NCBI RefSeq assembly: GCF_901212655.1
Contig: NZ_CAAKON010000008.1
Coordinates: 1 to 46,181 of the forward strand
Direction: 5' to 3'
DNA: 46,181 nt
From: Olsenella uli
Lineage (GTDB): Bacteria > Actinomycetota > Coriobacteriia > Coriobacteriales > Atopobiaceae
Under the pieces are notes generated by a model, which saw only the letters and a program-made list of their open reading frames with translations, searched no databases and had not been told where the DNA came from. The position numbers and the translations under genes are program-made. Positions 40,946 to 46,181 of the stretch are shown piece by piece (position 1 is the stretch's first letter; every line of letters begins with the position of its first letter).

Positions 40946-43051
40946 ATGGTGTCAACTATGTGGTCTGAGCTTTATCTGGCGATAGTCGCACTCGCTGCCA
41001 TGCTGTTCGCCCCGGGCTATCTGCTGCTGAGGGCATTCTCGCTTCCCCGCGCCTGGTCCGTGTGCGTCGCCCCGGTTATAAGCGTCTCGCTCATAACCGT
41101 CTGGTGCCAGCTGCTGTCGCTCGCAGGCGTTTCCGTCACGCCGGTCCTGGCTCTTGTTCCGGCCGTAGTGCTACCGGTGGTATGCCTCGTTGTCTTGAGG
41201 GCCCTGCGCTTTGAGCCCCTCCGCGTCACCAAGATGCCGGGCTGGGCGCCCGCGTTGTTCTTGCTTATGGGGCTTTTCCTTGGCCACAGCCTCTACCTGA
41301 GCAGGCTCACGTCGACAGACATCATCTACCAGTCTTACGACCTCACCCAGCACCTCAACCTCATTCGCGCCATGGCCGACTCCGGCCATCTGTCGTCGCT
41401 TGGGACGAACTACTACCTCTCCCCCGCCGATGCCGCCATAAGCCCCGCCCCCACGGGTATGTTCTACCCGGCCGCATGGCACGCCCTGTGTGCGCTCGTG
41501 GTGCAGGCAACCGGCTTTAGCGCGCCCATCGCCATCAACGCGTCGATGTTCCTCTTCCCAGCCATCGTGTATCCGCTGGCCATGTGTGCCTTCCTGTGCG
41601 CCATCTTTCCCGGCCAGCCCCGGCTCCTGGGCTTTGGCGCGGTGGTTACACTCGCCTTTGTCATCTTTCCCTGGGGCCTGGTTATCTTTGGCCCCGTGTA
41701 CCCAAACGTCGCCGGCTTCTGTGCCATGCCGGCCTCCATGGCGCTCTTTGTGCTGCTGAGTTCCCATGACGCGGACTATCGCGACCGAGCGGTCTTCGGG
41801 CTCGCTTTGCTCGTCTCCTTTGCGGCGCTCGCCCTGCTCCACCCAAACACGCTGTTCACGTGCGCGGTTATCCTCGTTCCCTATTGCGTCCACAGAATCG
41901 CGGAGGAGCTCAAGGGTCGCGGAGCGGGAGCAGCAAGGACCGCGGCAGCCTGTGCCGGCTTCTTGCTTGTCTGTGCCGCCTTCTGGTACGTCTGCTACAA
42001 GCTCCCCATGTTCCAGGGCACGGTCTCCCACGTCTGGAAGCCCTATGCCAGGCCGCTTCAGCAGCTGGTCAACATATTCACGCAGACGTACGCTCTGGGC
42101 TTCTGGGGCGAGGTGGCGGTGCAGTACGCACTGGCACCCCTGGTCATCGCAGGTATCGTGACCTCGCTCTACTCGCACAGCAACAGGTGGATGAGCTTCT
42201 CCTACGGAATCGCCGCCTTCATTTGCCTCTACAGCACCACGCAGGCCAACTCACTTAAGCAGCTACTCGCGGGCTTCTGGTACACAGACCCTATGCGTCT
42301 CGCCAGCATGTGTTGCATTGCCGCCGTTCCACTCGCGGCGCTTGGCATCAATTGGCTGTACGGCGTGACGCTCGACCTCGTCACGTCCTACAACGTGAAG
42401 CGCAGGAGGCCCACTCACGTGCCCGTTGTTGTCGGCGCAGTCGCTGCGGTGTTTCTTGCGATCAACTTCATGCCCGAGTTCAACCTCCCCGGCATGCATC
42501 GCAACGAGACAATGACCCCCGGCATGACCGAAAGCCTCTCGAACATCGAGCCGAGGGACTACGCCAAGAACTTCCACACGACCTTTGGCGACTATCGCAG
42601 CAACTTCAAGAGCACCTACGGCTTCGACTATCCGCTGGATCTTCAGGAGAAGCGCTTCGTCACCAACGTGAAGGAGATCGCTGGTGACGACCTCGTCCTC
42701 AATGACCCCATGGACGGCAGCTTCCTCGCCTACGGCTATGCGGATCTGCGCGTCTATTACCGTGACTTCGTGGGATACGGCAACGAGAACGAGACCACGG
42801 AGAGCCTTCTCATTCGAAAAGGCCTCTCGGATATCGCCAACGACGATGCCGTGAGGGACGCCGTGAAGAGGACCGGCGCCAAGTACGTGATGGTACTCAA
42901 CAAGAAGGGGTCGGACTTCTCAATGCTCAACATCCGCGGCGACTACAACGATTCGGTGTTTGCGGGCGTTGACTGTATCACTCTGGACACGAAGGGCTTC
43001 ACCTGCGTCTTTAGGTCTGGGACCATGTGCCTGTATCACATAGACGATTAG
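40946..43051 (+). CDS. DUF6541-like large polytopic membrane protein
   Basis: ATG 40946 and ATG 40958 are both in frame and neither has a strong ribosome binding site; 701 residues from the first. About 14 hydrophobic segments make up residues 5-500, starting LYLAIVALAAMLFAPGYLLL. The first long loop has STDIIYQSYDLTQHLNLIRAMADSG-type sequence, with acidic and His residues in the position used by GT-C enzymes. Residues ~510-701 form an outside domain with NDPMDGSFLAYGYADLRVYY, as in other large actinobacterial proteins of this kind. The function is unknown; an outer-face glycosyltransferase or polymerase of the polysaccharide is possible. It is transcribed alone and ends at a very strong terminator. 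Confidence 0.75.
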   Translation: MVSTMWSELYLAIVALAAMLFAPGYLLLRAFSLPRAWSVCVAPVISVSLITVWCQLLSLAGVSVTPVLALVPAVVLPVVCLVVLRALRFEPLRVTKMPGWAPALFLLMGLFLGHSLYLSRLTSTDIIYQSYDLTQHLNLIRAMADSGHLSSLGTNYYLSPADAAISPAPTGMFYPAAWHALCALVVQATGFSAPIAINASMFLFPAIVYPLAMCAFLCAIFPGQPRLLGFGAVVTLAFVIFPWGLVIFGPVYPNVAGFCAMPASMALFVLLSSHDADYRDRAVFGLALLVSFAALALLHPNTLFTCAVILVPYCVHRIAEELKGRGAGAARTAAACAGFLLVCAAFWYVCYKLPMFQGTVSHVWKPYARPLQQLVNIFTQTYALGFWGEVAVQYALAPLVIAGIVTSLYSHSNRWMSFSYGIAAFICLYSTTQANSLKQLLAGFWYTDPMRLASMCCIAAVPLAALGINWLYGVTLDLVTSYNVKRRRPTHVPVVVGAVAAVFLAINFMPEFNLPGMHRNETMTPGMTESLSNIEPRDYAKNFHTTFGDYRSNFKSTYGFDYPLDLQEKRFVTNVKEIAGDDLVLNDPMDGSFLAYGYADLRVYYRDFVGYGNENETTESLLIRKGLSDIANDDAVRDAVKRTGAKYVMVLNKKGSDFSMLNIRGDYNDSVFAGVDCITLDTKGFTCVFRSGTMCLYHIDD

Positions 43052-43095
43052 GATTTGCCCATCTGGGCCGCGCTGCGAATTTACCCGAAGCATTC

Positions 43096-43142
43096 AAAAG
43101 GTGACGGGCCCGGTTCCACCGAACCGGGCCCGTCACCTTTTT
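43096..43142. terminator. Strong bidirectional intrinsic terminator
   Basis: Perfect 20-bp arms (43096-43115 and 43122-43141) with a 6-base loop begin with AAAA and end with TTTT. It separates the convergent DUF6541-like and GlfT2-like genes. Confidence 0.92.
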
Positions 43143-43153
43143 GCAATTGATGA

Positions 43154-43243
43154 GCTGCGAGGGAGTGACCCGTTAGCGTCTATCTACACCACACGATGCG
43201 AGGGTGTGGCCTGCTAGCCCCTATCCCCGCCACACGCTGCGAG
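43154..43243. repeat. 41-bp imperfect tandem repeat of the GlfT2-like gene's 3' end
   Basis: Units start at 43154, 43195 and 43236, exactly 41 bp apart. The first two full units match at 31 of 41 positions, and the third is cut short inside the gene. On the minus strand unit 43195-43235 encodes the true C-terminal ACGGDRG plus stop. Unit 43154-43194, in another frame, encodes SCGVDRR plus stop, so it is a second gene end in the spacer. Confidence 0.75.
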
Positions 43244-45133
43244 GTACTGCTTCCAGAACGCCACGGAGGTGAACTCCTCGCGCTTGGCGGCGTAGGCCTC
43301 GCGGAGTTCCTTCTCGTGCTCCTTGAAGTACTTCATGTCCTTCTTGTAGCGGCCCCAGACTTCATCGAAGCGCTTCTTGTCCAGGTGACGAATGACGCCC
43401 TTCTGGTTCTCCAGGTCAACGGCCACGATGGTGTCGCGCCGACGGATGCGGTTGCCCGGATAGAGCCAGCCGGCCACGTCGATGATGGCCGCCGCACCCG
43501 GCTTGATGTAGCCCGCGGCGAAGCGCTGGCCATTGAAGGTGGCAAAGTCCCACAGGCGCTGGGGTAGGCTGCGGTTCTCACCCAGGTTCGTGGCCTTCTG
43601 GGAGTCCGCCTCCTGGATGTTGCTCAGGTCAATGCCCTCGCGCTTGGCCTGCTCGCGCAGCTCCGCGAACGGTATGAGCTTCTCCGCGTTGCGGTTGGCC
43701 CACATGAAACGCTCCTCGGTCTTGCCGGGCTCCTCGATGAAGCCAGGGCCCTTGAGAAAGTCCTCGAAGCCCTCGAGCGCAAGCTCGGCGTTGGTGTAGT
43801 TGAACTTCTTGAGCTCAAGCTGCACCGTGTGGTAGAGCTTCTTGAGGAAGTCTCCCTCGGGCGCCACGCCGGTGGTGAACTGGGCCACCAGGGCGTTGCG
43901 GGTCACCTGGTAGCGCTCCACTGCGGCGCTGTAGCGGCGCACGAACGACGGATGCCAGAGGCAGATGCCGTTCATGGTCATGAACTTGGCGTGGCAGCGC
44001 AGGGCGTACTCGATGTCGTCGTAGCGCACGAAGACAGGCAGCGGCAGGCCGTTCTCCTCGATGGCCTTCATCGGGATGACGCAGTACCACCAGCCGCCGT
44101 ACTGCTGCGCGCGGTCCTGGTAGCCCTCGTACTGCATGAGCGTGGCATCCAGCTCGTTGGCCACCACCTCGTGGAGCTGGCCGATGTGCGCCGGCATCTT
44201 GATGGGTGTGCAGTCTCCGTTATAGGTGACGTAGCCCGTGTCCTCCCAGCGCACGTCGGGCTGAAAGAGGTCCATCATGGCGCCCTCCACGAAGTCGTCC
44301 TTGTGGGCGTCGTTGACGATGGCGAGCAGGTTGTACGTGCGGATGATGCTCTCGGGGTTGATGACCACGTCATCGTCCATGAGCAGCACGTGTGTAGCCT
44401 TGGGCTCCTGCTCCATGGCGCAGATCATGCCGTAGGCGTAGCCGCCGGAGCCGCCCACGTTAACGTTGGGGTGGATGTGCACACGTGGGGCCTCGAGGGC
44501 CGCCACGTCCAGCGTGCGGCCATTGTCCACCACGTGCTGCGTAAAGTGCGCAGCCACCGGCTCGTTGGAGGCAAGGATGCCGTCCTTCACAAGGCCGATG
44601 TTGCGCTTAATGTAGCTCTCCTTCTTGAAGGTGGTAGTGCAGAGCGCAAGCTCGACAGGGCGGATGTCTCGCTCGTTCACGAGGGCGTAGTAGTAGGCGT
44701 TGCGCAGCCGCACCTCGCCCGCCTCGGCGATGGAGATGCGGAAGGCCTCGATGACGTCACCCTCGGCGGCGGCCATGGTGACGTCCAGCTCGTGCCAGTC
44801 ATCTGAAGCGGGAACCTCGAGCTCCGTGCCCTCGATGTCCGCGGCATCCCAGCTGTAGAGGTCCGCACGCGTCTGGTGCAGCGTAAATGCCGAACCCCTC
44901 ACCTCGAGGTGCAGGTGGAATTCGCGCGCCACCGTGAAGCTGCGCCATTTCTCTACCGAGAGCGCATTGAAGAACGTGGTGAAGTCATGCTCGCCGGGGC
45001 CCTCGAAGACCCAGGCGCTGCCACCCCGCTTGGCCCTGCGGAACGGCGTCGTGGAGCGGCACAGCAGCGTGGGGGCCTCGAGGAACTGCGGGATGTCATC
45101 GAGCAGGATGTTGGCGAGCTTGAAGCGTTGCAC
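43214..45133 (-). CDS. GlfT2-like galactofuranosyltransferase (GT2)
   Basis: GTG 45133 sits five bases after AGGAGGAG, so I start there (639 residues); ATG 45157 is the alternative. The layout follows mycobacterial GlfT2: an N-terminal beta-sandwich (1-150), then a GT-A domain with ALCTTTFKKESYI, NVGGSGGYAYGM (225-236), LLMDDDVV with the metal-binding DDD at 253-255, GGWWYC (346-351), RYDDIEY with the likely catalytic acid near 372-375 and WHPSF with the metal-ligand His at 394. A helical C-terminal domain follows. GlfT2 polymerises UDP-galactofuranose with alternating linkages. No UDP-galactopyranose mutase (glf) gene is in the window, so the donor is inferred. The gene lies 71 bp downstream of rfbD in the same direction. 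Confidence 0.88.
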   Translation of the reverse strand: MQRFKLANILLDDIPQFLEAPTLLCRSTTPFRRAKRGGSAWVFEGPGEHDFTTFFNALSVEKWRSFTVAREFHLHLEVRGSAFTLHQTRADLYSWDAADIEGTELEVPASDDWHELDVTMAAAEGDVIEAFRISIAEAGEVRLRNAYYYALVNERDIRPVELALCTTTFKKESYIKRNIGLVKDGILASNEPVAAHFTQHVVDNGRTLDVAALEAPRVHIHPNVNVGGSGGYAYGMICAMEQEPKATHVLLMDDDVVINPESIIRTYNLLAIVNDAHKDDFVEGAMMDLFQPDVRWEDTGYVTYNGDCTPIKMPAHIGQLHEVVANELDATLMQYEGYQDRAQQYGGWWYCVIPMKAIEENGLPLPVFVRYDDIEYALRCHAKFMTMNGICLWHPSFVRRYSAAVERYQVTRNALVAQFTTGVAPEGDFLKKLYHTVQLELKKFNYTNAELALEGFEDFLKGPGFIEEPGKTEERFMWANRNAEKLIPFAELREQAKREGIDLSNIQEADSQKATNLGENRSLPQRLWDFATFNGQRFAAGYIKPGAAAIIDVAGWLYPGNRIRRRDTIVAVDLENQKGVIRHLDKKRFDEVWGRYKKDMKYFKEHEKELREAYAAKREEFTSVAFWKQYLAACGGDRG

Positions 45134-45204
45134 GTGGTCTCCTCCTTGGGAAGCCACTGGCTCCCCACGAGCTGGTCAAGCGATTATTGGGGCTGGTCGG
45201 CTTT

Positions 45205-46110
45205 CTAGCCCTCGAGATCCGGAAGGTTCTTGAGATAGGTTGCAAGGGCATCCCGCCAAGGACGCATCTCGTTGCCGATGGTGTCCTCGAGGTGCTTGTT
45301 GCGAAGGCTCGAGAACAGGGGGCGACGAGCGGCGTCCGGATGGGCCGCGGCGTACTCGTCAGACGTGCAGGGAGTCACGATGGCCGGGTCATAGCCGGCG
45401 CCCTCGACGATGGCCTTGGTGAACTGTGCCCAGGAGGTCGTGCCCTCGTTCGTGCAGTGATACGTACCGTAGTTCTCGGTAAGGGCGATCTTGAGAATCT
45501 CGTAGGCAAGGTCGTTGGCAGACGTGGGGTTGCCAAGTTGGTCGTCAACAACCGTCATGCCACCAAGCTCCTTGGCGAGGCGAAGCATGGTCTTGACGAA
45601 GTTCTTGCCCACATAGCCATAGAGCCACGCAGTGCGCACAACGAAGGTCTTGGGGTTAGCCTCGAGCGCGAGCTGCTCGCCGGCAAGCTTGGTGCGGCCA
45701 TAGGCACTGATGGGGCCCGTCGGGTCGGTCTCGACGCGCTCGCCGGGCTCATTGCCGGGGAAGACATAATCAGTAGAGACGTGAACGAGCTTGGCGTCGT
45801 GCTCGGCACAGGCACGAGCGAGGTTCTGGGGACCCAAGGCGTTCACCTTGTAGGCAACGTCCTCAATCTTCTCGCAGCCATCGACGTTGGTCATGGCGGC
45901 ACCGTTGATGACGAGGTCAAACTTATGATTGGCAAAGAACACGTTGACCGCATCGGCATCGGTGATGTCGAGCTGGTCGACATCGGCATAGATGACCTCG
46001 GCGCCCTTGTACTCGGCGGGGATGGGACCAATCTCGGCCTTACCGGATTCGATAAGACGCTTCAGCTCGTTGCCGAGCTGGCCATTGCAACCAGTAATGA
46101 GAATCCGCAT
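45205..46110 (-). CDS. rfbD: dTDP-4-dehydrorhamnose reductase (RmlD)
   Basis: The cytoplasmic NAD(P)H-dependent enzyme makes dTDP-L-rhamnose in the last step of the pathway. The 301 residues form an extended SDR: ILITGCNGQLGNEL (3-16) with the nucleotide-binding glycines, NGAAMTNVDGCE, HVSTDYVFPG (110-119), and the catalytic Tyr137-x3-Lys141 in ISAYGRTK. GNPTSANDLAY and WRDALATYL near the end are usual for RmlD. GAGGGAG precedes ATG 46110 by four bases. The next upstream gene ends 40 bp away at the window edge and may be another rml gene. It probably starts the unit that includes the GlfT2-like gene. Confidence 0.95.
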   Translation of the reverse strand: MRILITGCNGQLGNELKRLIESGKAEIGPIPAEYKGAEVIYADVDQLDITDADAVNVFFANHKFDLVINGAAMTNVDGCEKIEDVAYKVNALGPQNLARACAEHDAKLVHVSTDYVFPGNEPGERVETDPTGPISAYGRTKLAGEQLALEANPKTFVVRTAWLYGYVGKNFVKTMLRLAKELGGMTVVDDQLGNPTSANDLAYEILKIALTENYGTYHCTNEGTTSWAQFTKAIVEGAGYDPAIVTPCTSDEYAAAHPDAARRPLFSSLRNKHLEDTIGNEMRPWRDALATYLKNLPDLEG

Positions 46111-46150
46111 AAACTCCCTCGTCTCGTTAGTAATCGATGCTCGCGATTGC

Positions 46151-46181
46151 CTACTGCCCCTGGGCCTTGTACCTGGCCTCG
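46151..46181 (-). CDS. C-terminal end of an unidentified protein (cut by the window edge)
   Basis: On the minus strand the frame E-A-R-Y-K-A-Q-G-Q ends at a TAG at 46153-46151, 40 bp before the rfbD start. Position and spacing suggest an upstream gene of the same operon. Nine residues are too few to name it, though rfbA or rfbB would be expected there. Confidence 0.4.
   Translation of the reverse strand, partial: EARYKAQGQ

Noticed and set aside
43154..43243. CRISPR-like array
   Set aside because: The 41-bp units are contiguous, without spacers, and correspond to a gene's 3' coding end.
43829..44806. 325-codon plus-strand open frame
   Set aside because: Antisense to the GlfT2-like gene; composition of Val/His/Asp typical of a shadow frame.

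Overview
The window is high-G+C DNA with compact, co-oriented gene strings, purine-rich ribosome binding sites and frequent GTG/TTG starts. It carries a GlfT2-type galactofuranosyltransferase, a CotH-type secreted protein with tyrosine/ADNDG wall-type repeats, and dTDP-rhamnose genes. I infer an actinomycete of the class Coriobacteriia (Olsenella/Atopobium/Collinsella-like). That is a judgement from style and gene content, not from a marker gene. Nearly the whole window is one large surface-polysaccharide and cell-wall glycan locus: about a dozen glycosyltransferases, two Wzx-type flippases, two sugar aminotransferases, four ATP-grasp ligases, rfbC and rfbD, and several polytopic membrane proteins. 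There are no rRNA, tRNA, CRISPR, IS or phage genes that I can see.

Layout. 1-561 (-) is the start of a secreted low-complexity protein that runs off the left edge. 801-1841 (+) is a GT2/DUF2304 pair. 1914-3987 holds two divergent GT2 genes. 3991-9854 (-) is a five-gene operon, transcribed ATP-grasp, flippase, DegT-type sugar aminotransferase, GT2, ATP-grasp. Divergent from it, 10007-11149 (+) encodes a sugar-transfer-type ATP-grasp protein. 11215-14185 (-) has wecE and a polytopic membrane protein. 14350-18033 (-) is the large secreted CotH-kinase protein with seven wall-type repeats. 18222-29905 is dominated by long multi-module glycosyltransferases (GT2-GT4, WsaF-like GT4, two tandem-GT4 proteins that share a module, a GT2) plus rfbC. 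30031-34902 is a visibly AT-richer accessory patch with a DUF2142 protein, a GT2, a second flippase and a frameshifted GT2. 34904-40795 (-) is an eight-gene operon. 40946-43051 (+) is a DUF6541-like membrane protein. 43214-46110 (-) has the GlfT2-like enzyme and rfbD, and the last few codons of another gene lie at the right edge.

How it may work together. rfbC and rfbD complete dTDP-L-rhamnose synthesis, with rfbA/rfbB expected outside the window. WecE and the DegT enzyme would aminate dTDP-4-keto-6-deoxy sugars. GT2/GT4 enzymes would assemble rhamnose- and possibly galactofuranose-containing repeats, which the two Wzx-like proteins flip. The ATP-grasp enzymes are the unusual element: next to aminotransferases they suggest amino-acyl decoration of amino sugars. 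The eight-gene operon combines an ArnC-like polyprenyl-phosphate glycosyltransferase, two ArnE/ArnF-like small flippase subunits, an ATP-grasp ligase, a PLP-dependent deaminase-family enzyme, a SecB-like protein, a DPM1-like GT2 and DUF2304. It is the best candidate for an undescribed lipid-linked-sugar modification pathway. All functional coupling is inference from gene order and family.
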